Part shown: piece by piece, positions 8,010-15,684 of the stretch | How the letters are laid out: each line of letters starts with the position of its first letter | Position numbering within the stretch: the stretch's first letter is position 1 | Origin: Acidiferrobacter sp. | Lineage (GTDB): Bacteria; Pseudomonadota; Gammaproteobacteria; Acidiferrobacterales; Acidiferrobacteraceae | Assembly (NCBI GenBank): GCA_027335965.1 | Contig: DAHWGZ010000015.1 | Span: 1-21,604 of the forward strand | Direction: 5' to 3' | Length of the DNA stretch: 21,604 bases | Notes under the pieces: generated by a model | Told to the model about the DNA's origin: nothing | The model's input: the letters and a program-made list of their open reading frames with translations, nothing else | Database searches by the model: none | Position numbers and translations under genes: made by a program

Positions 8010-8687
8010 GTGGGGACGGGCGTCTTATTGGCAATCTTGGCGGCGGCGGCCTTGGCCATCGAGCTGTCGTCCATGACCTTTTACCTGCTTGCCGTGGCCG
8101 CGGCCCTGGCGGCCGGGAGCGTGGTCGCGTGGGCCGGGGGGTCGGCGGCCTGGGCATGGGCGACCGTGGCGGTGGGGGCCGTGGCCGGACTGCCCGCGGC
8201 CCACAGGGTGCGCGCGCGGCTGTCGCGCGCGACGCCGGAATCGGCGCGGCTGGCCGATCCCGACGCGGGGCACGTCGTGCGCGTGGAGTCGGTGGCGCCC
8301 GAGGGGCTGCGGGTCGACTATCGCGACACCTCATGGACCGGGCGCCTGGCCGACGAATACCGGAACACCCCGGTGTCGTCGGGCGATCTCCTGACCATCG
8401 TCGCGCGCGAGGGCAATGAGCTGTTGCTCGCGCCGGCCGGGGCCGGCATGGGGGCGCGATCCGCCGATCCCGACTTCGGGCATTTCGTGCGCGTGGAGTC
8501 GGTGGCGCCCGAGGGGCTGCGCGTCACCTACCGGGACCGCTCGTGGCCGGCGCGACTGGCCGACGAATACCGGGACGTCGCCGTATCATCGGGCGATCTG
8601 CTGACCATAGTCGGCCGCGAGGGCCGCGACCTGCTGCTCGCGCCGGCGCCGGCGCGCACCGCGGCGCGACCCTCGCCAAGGGCATGA
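8010..8687 (+). CDS. NfeD-family membrane protein with duplicated C-terminal OB-like domain
   Basis: NfeD proteins are small membrane proteins that pair with SPFH/stomatin partners in the same operon; the E. coli pair is YbbJ-QmcA. Residues 1-63 form two or three membrane segments. The soluble C-terminal part, normally a single OB-fold of about 60-70 residues, is present twice: residues 82-143 and 152-213 are near copies (50 of 62 identical by hand count). Both contain SVAPEGLRV, RLADEYR and SSGDLLTIV. This makes the protein 225 residues, against about 140-150 for the usual short NfeD. The start is GTG 8010, with GGGGGA five bases upstream. The qmcA-like gene begins 29 nt after the stop, so the two are surely co-expressed. 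The family assignment is from architecture and partner gene; residue similarity to NfeD is modest. Confidence 0.82.
   Translation: MGTGVLLAILAAAALAIELSSMTFYLLAVAAALAAGSVVAWAGGSAAWAWATVAVGAVAGLPAAHRVRARLSRATPESARLADPDAGHVVRVESVAPEGLRVDYRDTSWTGRLADEYRNTPVSSGDLLTIVAREGNELLLAPAGAGMGARSADPDFGHFVRVESVAPEGLRVTYRDRSWPARLADEYRDVAVSSGDLLTIVGREGRDLLLAPAPARTAARPSPRA
8253..8672 (+). repeat. Two-copy 210-bp in-frame tandem duplication inside nfeD
   Basis: Copies lie at 8253-8462 and 8463-8672, exactly 70 codons each. The longest uninterrupted DNA match is 36 bp (8276-8311 against 8486-8521). The 3' third of each unit, the linker, has diverged more than the domain core. Confidence 0.93.
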
Positions 8688-8716
8688 TTCATGACTAAAA
8701 GGAACAAGGAGGCGAC

Positions 8717-9661
8717 ATGGGGGCGGGCATCGTCATTGTAGTCATTCTGGCGTTTGTTGCGCTGTTCGTGGTGATCAAGGGCATACGGGTGGTCCCGCAG
8801 CAGCATGCCTTCGTGCTCGAGCGGCTCGGCCGTTTTCATGGCATATTGGGTCCGGGACTCAACATCATCTTCCCGCTGATCGACCGCGTCGCCTACCGCT
8901 TCGACCTGCGCGAGACCCCGATCGACGTCCAGAAGCAGGTGTGCATCACCAAGGACAACACGCAGATCGCCATCGACGGGGTCTTGTACCTGCAGATCAC
9001 CGACCCCAAGGCCGCCGCCTACGGCACCACCAATCCGACCATGTCGATGATCCAGTTGGCCCAGACCATCCTGCGCGCCGACGTCGGCAAGCGCGCGCTA
9101 GACGAGGTCCTGTCGCAGCGCGCCGAATTGAATGCGACCGTCGTGCAGGAGCTCGATCGGGCGGCGGTCACCTGGGGGCTCAAGGTCCTGCGTTACGAGA
9201 TCCGCGACATCACCCCGCCCGCCGATGTGATACGCGCCATGGAGTTGCAGATCACCGCCGAACGCGAAAAGCGCGCCACCATCGCCACGTCCGAGGGCGC
9301 CAAGCAGCAGGCCATCAATATCTCCGAGGGCGAACGCCAACAGGCGATCAATCGCGCCGATGGCGCGCAGCAGGCCCAGGTCTTGCGCGCCCAGGGCGAG
9401 GCCCAGGCGATCCTGCTGGTTGCCAAGGCCACGGCCGAGTCCCTGAGGGTGGTCGGCGACAGTCTGAAAGACGACAGCGCGCGCCAGGCCATGGCCATGC
9501 GCGTCGCGGAATCGTTCATCGCCCAATGGGGCGCGATCGCCAAGGAATCGAACGTCATGATCGTGCCCGCCGACATGGGCGATCTGTCACGCGTGGTGGG
9601 CACCGCGTTCCGCATGGCGGAAGGCATCAAGAACCACGCCGACGCGCGTACCGGCGGCTGA
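8717..9661 (+). CDS. qmcA: SPFH/Band 7 (stomatin/paraslipin) protein, QmcA-like
   Basis: This 314-residue membrane-anchored scaffold protein of the SPFH superfamily forms large oligomeric assemblies at the inner membrane and is linked to membrane microdomains and protease regulation. Residues 1-22 are a single N-terminal hydrophobic anchor, followed by the Band 7 domain. That domain has the hallmark stretches VPQQHAFVLERLGRF, GLNIIFPLIDRV and RYEIRDITPP. It is followed by an Ala/Gln/Glu-rich coiled coil (about residues 180-240, with repeats of the EGAKQQAINISEGERQQAI type). The C-terminus continues through VAESFIAQWGAIAKESN as in QmcA. A perfect AAGGAGG at 8706-8712 lies four bases before the ATG, the best ribosome-binding site in the window, implying strong translation. 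It follows nfeD by 29 nt in the classic nfeD-SPFH arrangement. Confidence 0.94.
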   Translation: MGAGIVIVVILAFVALFVVIKGIRVVPQQHAFVLERLGRFHGILGPGLNIIFPLIDRVAYRFDLRETPIDVQKQVCITKDNTQIAIDGVLYLQITDPKAAAYGTTNPTMSMIQLAQTILRADVGKRALDEVLSQRAELNATVVQELDRAAVTWGLKVLRYEIRDITPPADVIRAMELQITAEREKRATIATSEGAKQQAINISEGERQQAINRADGAQQAQVLRAQGEAQAILLVAKATAESLRVVGDSLKDDSARQAMAMRVAESFIAQWGAIAKESNVMIVPADMGDLSRVVGTAFRMAEGIKNHADARTGG

Positions 9662-9703
9662 CGCCGCGGGCACGCGACGCACCCCATCCGTCCCCATCCG
9701 TCC

Positions 9704-9732
9704 TTGACACGCGCGGCGGTATTCGCCATCCT
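9704..9732 (+). promoter_or_regulatory. Candidate sigma-70 promoter for lgt
   Basis: A perfect TTGACA (9704-9709) is followed by a 17-nt spacer and CATCCT (9727-9732), which keeps the A2 and T6 positions of the -10 box. It ends 23 nt before the lgt ATG, giving a short leader. A 10-bp direct repeat, CCCCATCCGT-like, occurs twice just upstream (about 9682-9701). The weak -10 keeps confidence moderate. Confidence 0.45.
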
Positions 9733-9755
9733 CGGGCGATTCTGAACGGACACGC

Positions 9756-10571
9756 ATGCTCGCCTACCCGCACATCAACCCCGTCGGATTTCATATAGGC
9801 CCGATCCCGATCCACTGGTACGGCCTGCTCGAAATCATAAGCTTCGTCATCGGCACCCTATGGCTGATCCGGCGGGGCCGCCGCCGTGAATGGCAGTGGA
9901 CGCGCGATCAGGTCCTCGATCTCGAATATTATCTGTCGGTGGGGGCCATCGCCGGGGGCCGCGTCGGTTATGTGCTGTGGTATGACCTCCCCTACTATCT
10001 CGGCCACCCCCTCCAGATCCTCGAGGTCTGGAACGGGGGCATGTCCTTCCATGGCGGGCTCATAGGCGTCATCCTCGGGTGCTGGGCCTACGGGCGCAAA
10101 TACCGACGGTCGACGATGACAGTGCTCGACTTCGTGGCGCCGGCCGCGCCCATAGGCCTTGGCCTCGGACGGCTGGCGAACTTCATCAACGATCAGTTGT
10201 TTGGGCGCGTCAGCCATCTCCCATGGGCGGTCGTGTTCCCGGCCGGCGGTCCGCAGCCGCGCCAACCCTCGCAGATCTATGAATTTCTCCTGGAAGGGGT
10301 CGTGCTGCTGACGATCCTCGCGGTCTATGGCCGCAAGCGCCGGCCCGTGGGCGCGGTCGGGAGCCTGTTCGTGCTCTTCTATGGGCTCTTTCGCTTCCTC
10401 GTCGAGTACACGCGCCAGCCGGATATCCAGCTCGGCTTCGTGCTCGGCCGACTCGACATGGGGCAGATTTTGTCGATCCCGATGATTCCGATCGGCATGG
10501 CCCTCCTGTATTGGTCGTACCGGGGCGGCTTCGAGTCGCCCTCGCACGAACCCTCCGGGGACACGACATGA
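9756..10571 (+). CDS. lgt: Lgt, prolipoprotein diacylglyceryl transferase
   Basis: Lgt transfers diacylglycerol from phosphatidylglycerol to the lipobox cysteine of prolipoproteins, the first step of bacterial lipoprotein maturation in the inner membrane. The 271-residue polytopic protein shows the Lgt signature GGMSFHGGLIG with H99, the essential arginine in GLGLGRLANFIN (R139), the HWYGLL start of helix 1 (Y22), and the helix VEYTRQPD with R220 near the C-terminus. GQILSIPMI precedes the last helix, as in E. coli. It is about 20 residues shorter than the E. coli enzyme, mostly in the periplasmic loop after the conserved arginine (LFGRVSHLPWAVVFPAGG). No clear Shine-Dalgarno sequence precedes the ATG. 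The stop overlaps the next gene by ATGA, so a small membrane protein is translationally coupled to it. Confidence 0.96.
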   Translation: MLAYPHINPVGFHIGPIPIHWYGLLEIISFVIGTLWLIRRGRRREWQWTRDQVLDLEYYLSVGAIAGGRVGYVLWYDLPYYLGHPLQILEVWNGGMSFHGGLIGVILGCWAYGRKYRRSTMTVLDFVAPAAPIGLGLGRLANFINDQLFGRVSHLPWAVVFPAGGPQPRQPSQIYEFLLEGVVLLTILAVYGRKRRPVGAVGSLFVLFYGLFRFLVEYTRQPDIQLGFVLGRLDMGQILSIPMIPIGMALLYWSYRGGFESPSHEPSGDTT

Positions 10572-11029
10572 CGGCACGATCCGAAGACCTGGCCGCGCCC
10601 GCCTCCACCCCCCTGGGGGCAGAGAGCGCCGTCACGCGCCGGTTCACGCGCATCGTGATCGCGCTGACGGCCCTTTATGGCCTATGGGCCGCGGCCTTGA
10701 GTTTCCAGATCGTGGTCGAACAGCAGGCCGTGCGCCAACACCTGGATGTGGCGCTGCGCGTGCGTCCGCCCGGACCCTTCGCCTCCGTCCGACAGGCGCG
10801 CGCGAAGGCGCGCCGCTTCGTCGCGCGACTCGACCGCGCCTTCCCGCGCAATCCCTGCGCCCGCGGCCCCGCCTTCGTTCTGGCCCGGCCCACGGCGATC
10901 CCCCGCAGGGATTGCCTGGTGGTCATCGTGCCCGGCCTGCATCGCCTCCATGTCCGTGCCTACGATACCCAGGGGCATCACATGGACAATGTCTTCGAGC
11001 GCCTGAATCCGCCCCCGCGCCGGCTGTGA
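10568..11029 (+). CDS. Uncharacterised single-pass membrane protein coupled to lgt
   Basis: I do not recognise this 153-residue protein. It begins at the ATG that overlaps the lgt stop (ATGA). The frame is open further up to 10511, but that part lies inside lgt. It has a 27-residue polar N-terminus, then one hydrophobic helix at about residues 28-50 (IVIALTALYGLWAAALSF). An Arg/Ala-rich region that is probably amphipathic follows (residues 72-92). Two cysteines, C97 and C116, could form a disulfide if the C-terminal part is periplasmic. A compact hydrophobic strand, CLVVIVPGLHRLHV, follows. Its placement between lgt and a peptidoglycan synthase suggests an envelope role, but only by proximity. 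The coupling and sensible membrane topology argue that it is a real gene. Confidence 0.72.
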   Translation: MTARSEDLAAPASTPLGAESAVTRRFTRIVIALTALYGLWAAALSFQIVVEQQAVRQHLDVALRVRPPGPFASVRQARAKARRFVARLDRAFPRNPCARGPAFVLARPTAIPRRDCLVVIVPGLHRLHVRAYDTQGHHMDNVFERLNPPPRRL

Positions 11030-11241
11030 GCCAAGCCCCTTGCGACACCCGCTCAAGGATAGGCGCGTCCGACCATTGGCCACGACCGACCGCGGTTCTT
11101 GCCAAGACCGCCTCGCATCGGGGAACCTTTGTGTCCGATCGTCCTCCTACTTTACTCTGGACACCATGGCGATATGGCCCCGTTCCCGCAAGGCCCGAGG
11201 CACGCCCCGATCTCGGATAAGGCCCGCAAACCGCGAAACCC

Positions 11242-13725
11242 GTGTCGACACCTGAACCCACACCCTCCCCATCACGCCCCCGCCCACGGTGGCGATTTTG
11301 GGCGCTGCTCGTGCTCGCGGTGGGCGGCTTCAACACGCTGCTCGGAATCGGCGTCTGGACGTGGTGGACCTGGGATCACCTGCCCGCGGTACGCGCCCTC
11401 GAGGACTGGCATCCCGAGCAGCCGTTGCGCATCTACGCCGCGGACGGTCGGCTGCTGCAGGCCATAGGCCCCCAGATCCGCTTCGCGCTGCCCCTCACGA
11501 AGATCCCGAAACACCTTCAGGAGGCCTTCATCGCCGCCGAAAACGGGCGATTCTACAGCCACGACCCCCTGTATTACCCGGTGAGCTATCCGGGAATCCT
11601 GCGCGCCGCATTCGTGGACGTCATCCACCTGGCGCCGGTGCAGGGCGCGAGCACGATCACCGAGCAGGTCGCGCGCAACTTCTACCTCTCACCGAAAAAG
11701 ACGATCGCGCGCAAGGTCGCCGAGATCCTGCTGGCCTACAAGCTCGCCAATCACCTCACGCGCGCGCAGATCCTCGATCTCTACTTGAACAAGATCTATC
11801 TCGGCCAGGGCGCCTATGGCGTCGAGGCCGCGGCGCGCTCCTATTATGGCAAGGATGTCTCGCAGCTCACGCTCGCGCAGATGGCGACCCTGGCCGGATT
11901 GCCGGCCGCCCCCTCCTACCTCAATCCGGTCAAGAACCCGCAGCTGGCCCGCAAGCGCCGCGACTACGTGTTGCATCGCATGTTCGCCGATCATGACATC
12001 ACGCACCACGCCATGGTCCTCGCCGAGGCACAACCGATCCGCACGCATTATCACGCGCCCGCCAACAATATCGCGCCCTACGGGACCGAATGGATCCGCA
12101 AATGGCTGGTGAAGCGCTTCGGGGCAAGCTTCACCTACCGCCGCGGGCTGCGCGTCTATACGACGATCTCGCCCCGGGATCAGCGCGCCGCCGATCACAG
12201 CCTGGCGGTGGGACTCGAGAACTACGCGATGGGGCTAGACAGTCTCGACCCCAAGATCTGGCGGGGGCCGATCGCGCGCCTGAAGGGCGCGGCCCTGAAG
12301 ACGGCGCTTGCCGGCGAGCGGCCGTCCGCGCTCCCCGACCGCGACCCGGCGAACCTGCGCTGGGGCGTGGTCGTGCAAAGCGCCCCGGGAGAGGCGCGCG
12401 TGCGTCTCGAGGGGCGTCGCAATATCATCCTGGACCGCAAGGATATCGCCTGGGTCCGTCTGCCGCCGCAAGGCCTGCAGGCGGGCGCAGTCAATCAGAT
12501 CCTGAAGCCCGGCGACCTCATATGGCTGCGCCACTATGTGTCGGCGACCAACGCCGGGGCCGGCAACCGCGCCTGGGGCGCGACCGCAGTGTGGCAACAT
12601 GTGGCCGACGCCGGCTGGCAACTGGCGGAGGTGCCCAAGATCCAGGGCGCACTCATCTCCCTCGACGCGCACACCGGCGCGATCCTGGCCCTGAATGGCG
12701 GCTTTAGCTACAAGCTCAGCCATTTCGATCGCGCGCTGTACGCCTATCGCCAGCCAGGATCGGGCTTCAAGCCCTTCGTCTATGCCGCGGCCATGGACGC
12801 CCCGGCCCTTAAGGCCGCCGGCGATCGCCACTACCTGACGCCGGTATCGCTCATCAAGGACACGCCGCTTAGCGTGCCGCTCCCCGATGGCGGCGATTAC
12901 CGGCCGACCAATTACAGCAACACCTTCTCGCGCACGCCGATCGCGGTCTGGCAGGATCTGGCCGACTCCCATAACGTCCCGAGCGTGCGCCTGCTGCTTG
13001 ATATCGGCATCCCCTACGCCGCCGCCTACGTCCATCGCTTCGGCTTCCCGACCCAACAGATCCCGAAGGTCCCGTCCATGGTGCTCGGCTCGGGCGACTA
13101 CACCCCCCTGCAGATGGTGCGCGGCTATGCGACCTTTGCGAGCGGAGGCTATCGGCCCCACCCCTACCTGATCTCGCGCATCCAGACCGCAAGCGGCGGG
13201 CATATCTCCCTGCGGGACTGCGCGCTCGGCTACAAACCCGAGACGGCGTCGACACCCGCCATATCGCCCGGCGTCGCCTTCCTGATGACGCGCATGATGG
13301 AACGTGTCATCCACCAGGGCACGGGGGTTGCCGCCCAGATCCTTCACCGCCGGGCGCTGGCCGGCAAGACCGGCACCACCAACGGCGAGACCAATGCCTG
13401 GTTCACGGGCTACAGCCCGCGCGTGGTCACGACGGTGTGGGTGGGATATGACGACAATCACGGTCTCGGGCGCTGGGCGGCCGGCGCCCGCGAGGCGCTG
13501 CCGATCTGGATCCACTTCATGAAGGCCGCGCTCCAGAACGAACGAGGCCTGCGATTCACGAAACCAAAGACCGTCGTGCGCCGGCGCTACAACCCCAAGA
13601 CCGGCCTATTGGCCGGCTCCGGGCCCCACAAGGCCTATTTTCTCAAGGGCTATCTGCCCCGCCAGGGCGGCTCGGGCCTCGGGGCCATCAAGCACTTCTT
13701 TCATAAGCTCGCGAACTTCCTGTAA
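11242..13725 (+). CDS. mrcA: Bifunctional penicillin-binding protein 1A (glycosyltransferase/transpeptidase)
   Basis: This class A penicillin-binding protein of 827 residues polymerises lipid II and cross-links peptidoglycan. Order: short cytoplasmic tail, membrane anchor (about 18-43), GT51 domain (about 70-240), an OB-like insert typical of PBP1A (about 373-470), and transpeptidase domain (about 470-760). Transpeptidase motifs are intact: S507-G-F-K510, S576-H-N578 and K709-T-G-T. In the GT51 domain the catalytic glutamate (E100) and the RK-x2-E motif with E161 are present. However, the usual EDxxFxxHxG reads ENGRFYSHDP, and STITQQ reads STITEQ. The start is GTG 11242; there is no clear Shine-Dalgarno sequence, but no alternative ATG precedes the anchor. 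It lies 212 nt after the lgt-linked gene and ends 28 nt from the convergent ADP-ribosylglycohydrolase gene. PBP1A is preferred over PBP1B because of the OB insert and the lack of a UB2H-like region. Confidence 0.93.
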   Translation: MSTPEPTPSPSRPRPRWRFWALLVLAVGGFNTLLGIGVWTWWTWDHLPAVRALEDWHPEQPLRIYAADGRLLQAIGPQIRFALPLTKIPKHLQEAFIAAENGRFYSHDPLYYPVSYPGILRAAFVDVIHLAPVQGASTITEQVARNFYLSPKKTIARKVAEILLAYKLANHLTRAQILDLYLNKIYLGQGAYGVEAAARSYYGKDVSQLTLAQMATLAGLPAAPSYLNPVKNPQLARKRRDYVLHRMFADHDITHHAMVLAEAQPIRTHYHAPANNIAPYGTEWIRKWLVKRFGASFTYRRGLRVYTTISPRDQRAADHSLAVGLENYAMGLDSLDPKIWRGPIARLKGAALKTALAGERPSALPDRDPANLRWGVVVQSAPGEARVRLEGRRNIILDRKDIAWVRLPPQGLQAGAVNQILKPGDLIWLRHYVSATNAGAGNRAWGATAVWQHVADAGWQLAEVPKIQGALISLDAHTGAILALNGGFSYKLSHFDRALYAYRQPGSGFKPFVYAAAMDAPALKAAGDRHYLTPVSLIKDTPLSVPLPDGGDYRPTNYSNTFSRTPIAVWQDLADSHNVPSVRLLLDIGIPYAAAYVHRFGFPTQQIPKVPSMVLGSGDYTPLQMVRGYATFASGGYRPHPYLISRIQTASGGHISLRDCALGYKPETASTPAISPGVAFLMTRMMERVIHQGTGVAAQILHRRALAGKTGTTNGETNAWFTGYSPRVVTTVWVGYDDNHGLGRWAAGAREALPIWIHFMKAALQNERGLRFTKPKTVVRRRYNPKTGLLAGSGPHKAYFLKGYLPRQGGSGLGAIKHFFHKLANFL

Positions 13726-13753
13726 GGCCGCGCGCCATCCGCGCGCCGATCGC

Positions 13754-15004
13754 TCAATGACCGGGGTATTTCCGCTCCATGCGCGCGCGCAGCGCCTGAT
13801 CGGGGCCGTGACCGGCGTCGCCAGAATCTCCGCCGTGCCATTCCGGGAACGCCATGAGATCTTCGGCGAGTTCGGTTATGACATCACGCAGCTCCAGGGG
13901 CTCGACAAAGGACTCCGGAATGCTCTCGACCCCCCACAGGGCCCCCAGGATGTTGCCGGTGATCGAGCCGGTCGAATCGGAGTCGCCGCCGTGGTTGACC
14001 GCGCGGATCACGCCGTCGCGGAAGTCCCGGGCGGTGAGCGCGCAGTAGACCCCGATGGCCAAGGCCTCCTCGGCGATCCAACCCTCGCCAATATCCGCTA
14101 TCGCGGCGGCGGGATCATCGGGGCGCTGCTGCGCCCATTCCTCGGCCCGCCGCAGCGCGCCCTCGGTCTCGGCACCGTGCCGCTCGCAGGCCAGACACTC
14201 GCGGACGACGGCGAGTCCCTCCCGCACGTCGCGGCCGCGCGCGATCTCGGCGATCAGGACCGCCAATGCCCCGGCGGCGATCGCGCCGGTCGGATGGCCG
14301 TGGGTGAGCGCCGCCAGGGCCTTGCCGAGCGCCATGGTCTCGCGCGGCTCATGGCCCATCCACCCGTGCACGAGCCCCACCGGGGCGATGCGCATGACGC
14401 CCCCGCAGCCCTTGCTGTCATTGATGGCCGGTTGACCCAAGGCCGTCATGGCCTTCAATGCCCCAAGGCATGTCGTCCCCGGACCACGGCGGCGGTAGAG
14501 ATCCTCGTGGGTCATGAGCCAGCCGTCCGCGAAGCGGCCGTGGCCGGTCGAGGACCCATCCCCAACACCCCCATCGCGCCCGAAACGCGGCGGCCGCCCG
14601 GTCTGGGTGCTCAACCAGCGATCGTAGGCCCCCGCCACCACGCCCTCGATCGCGTCACGATGACCCAAGGCGCGACGCATGCCGTCCCGGATCAGACCCT
14701 CGGCGGTAAAGAGCGTCATCTGCGTGTCATCGGTGATGGCCCCCATGCGCTCGTAGGCCGGGGCATAAGCGGTGATCCCATCGGACCCGAAACACGCGAC
14801 GATCTCTGCATGCGACAGGAACTCCACCGGCGCCCCGAGGGCATCGCCCGCCGCCCCACCCACGAGACAACCCACGAAGCGCGAGCGCATCAATGCCTTT
14901 CGCGCCTCTTTATGGTCGCGCGCCACGCCCGCGGGGGCGGCCGAAGCGGGCGCCCCCTGCGCATCCCCCGATCGACGGGTCTTGTTGTGTTCGTCCTTAC
15001 GCAT
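13754..15004 (-). CDS. ADP-ribosylglycohydrolase family protein (DraG/ARH-like)
   Basis: This 416-residue all-helical hydrolase family removes ADP-ribose from proteins or cleaves related ADP-ribosyl compounds using two Mg ions. Visible motifs are the first helix GCLVGGAAGDALGAPVE (residues 45-61), metal ligands TDDT (91-94), KGCGGVMRIAPVGL (198-211), a THGHP motif (234-238) and the second metal motif NHGGDSDSTGSITG (337-350). All metal aspartates are present, so it should be active. ATG 15004 was chosen because GTGAGG lies six bases upstream and a TATAAT box lies 31 nt upstream. An ATG at 15022 is possible, and the frame is open to 15094. The 35 N-terminal residues before the domain are charged and probably disordered. 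No nitrogenase or DraT gene is in the window, so this is not a nitrogen-fixation DraG by context. Its upstream neighbours on the same strand are a 117-residue unknown and a tandem AAA+ ATPase. Confidence 0.9.
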   Translation of the reverse strand: MRKDEHNKTRRSGDAQGAPASAAPAGVARDHKEARKALMRSRFVGCLVGGAAGDALGAPVEFLSHAEIVACFGSDGITAYAPAYERMGAITDDTQMTLFTAEGLIRDGMRRALGHRDAIEGVVAGAYDRWLSTQTGRPPRFGRDGGVGDGSSTGHGRFADGWLMTHEDLYRRRGPGTTCLGALKAMTALGQPAINDSKGCGGVMRIAPVGLVHGWMGHEPRETMALGKALAALTHGHPTGAIAAGALAVLIAEIARGRDVREGLAVVRECLACERHGAETEGALRRAEEWAQQRPDDPAAAIADIGEGWIAEEALAIGVYCALTARDFRDGVIRAVNHGGDSDSTGSITGNILGALWGVESIPESFVEPLELRDVITELAEDLMAFPEWHGGDSGDAGHGPDQALRARMERKYPGH

Positions 15005-15034
15005 GCGCGCCTCACGTCTCATTGTCGCGACCCC

Positions 15035-15040
15035 ATTATA
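15035..15040 (-). promoter_or_regulatory. TATAAT -10 box upstream of the ADP-ribosylglycohydrolase gene
   Basis: Minus-strand TATAAT, a perfect -10 hexamer in otherwise GC-rich DNA, lies 31 nt before the chosen start. No good -35 hexamer is seen at 16-18 nt. A TG occurs two bases upstream, close to but not exactly an extended -10. If used, the leader is short and includes the GTGAGG ribosome-binding site. Confidence 0.4.
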
Positions 15041-15096
15041 GCCACCCTCGCCGCAAGGCCTCTGGGGACAGCCATCCCCGCCGGGCCCTGGCACCG

Positions 15097-15450
15097 CTAG
15101 CCTGCCGGACTTACCGACGTGATGCGATAGGTCAACTCCTCGCCTTCATCATCGATCACCGTGAAATGCTCGCCCGCCACCAGGACCTTGTCGAATACAT
15201 TCGTGCCATACGGAAGGGCCGGCTCGTCCGGACACCAGGTCCGCCATCCACAGAAATCGAAGCGCGCGCCGTCACGGTCCGCGATCAACGTACAGGGATA
15301 CTTCTGGGGGCCCTCGTCGTTGCAGTCCTCCACCGTATAACCCATCCACTCTCCGGGTATCAACCGGCGCTCGTCATCGACCGCCCCCAGAAACATGATC
15401 TTTTCATCCGACTCCACGACCCACTCCGCCATCACGCGCATGACCGTCAT
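15097..15450 (-). CDS. Uncharacterised 117-residue acidic protein
   Basis: I do not recognise this family. The ATG at 15450 has an excellent GAGGGGG six bases upstream, which decides the start. The frame is open back to 15630, but that part crosses a G-rich repeat and is Gly/Trp-biased. The product is acidic and small, with probable beta structure at both ends: MRVMAEWVVESDEKIMFLG at the start, and FTVIDDEGEELTYRITSV at the end. It has four clustered cysteines (EDCNDE, YPCTL, DFCGW, TWCPDE), which could bind a metal or form disulfides. No membrane helix or signal peptide is present. It lies between the AAA+ ATPase gene (235 nt upstream) and the ADP-ribosylglycohydrolase gene (92 nt downstream) on the same strand, so it may belong to the same functional unit. 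The ribosome-binding site and non-random composition support a real gene. Confidence 0.72.
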   Translation of the reverse strand: MTVMRVMAEWVVESDEKIMFLGAVDDERRLIPGEWMGYTVEDCNDEGPQKYPCTLIADRDGARFDFCGWRTWCPDEPALPYGTNVFDKVLVAGEHFTVIDDEGEELTYRITSVSPAG

Positions 15451-15501
15451 AATCACCCCCTCGTTTATCATATCGATGTGCCCAATCGACCTTCGGTCGC
15501 A

Positions 15502-15553
15502 CCCAGATCCCAAACGCAAACCCCAAACGCAAACCCCAAACCCGGATCCCCCC
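15502..15553 (-). repeat. G-rich tandem 13-mer with G-quadruplex potential
   Basis: On the plus strand the unit CCCAAACGCAAAC occurs at 15509-15521 and 15522-15534, with a partial third copy to 15541. On the minus strand, the transcribed sense strand for the downstream 117-residue gene, this and its flanks give six runs of three or more G. The loops are 4, 3, 9, 9 and 4 nt, which fits a quadruplex-forming pattern. It lies about 50-100 nt before that gene's start codon, within its likely leader or promoter. Confidence 0.7.
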
Positions 15554-15684
15554 GATCCGACCCACGCCCCGCGCGGGCGCGTGGACCCATGACAGCCCGC
15601 GTCCGCCAAACCCGCGGGCGCGCTCATCACGGGGCCCCGAGATCCAGTGCGCTCGGGGGCCGCGAGACAACGGCTCGTCGCGCC

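Noticed and set aside
13726..13753. GC-rich palindromic stretch between the convergent mrcA and hydrolase genes as a terminator
   Set aside because: A short GCGCG/CGCGC hairpin is possible, but no U-tract follows on either strand.
15451..15630. N-terminal extension of the 117-residue protein to 177 residues
   Set aside because: The extension crosses the G-rich repeat, is Gly-biased, and the internal ATG has a near-ideal ribosome-binding site.
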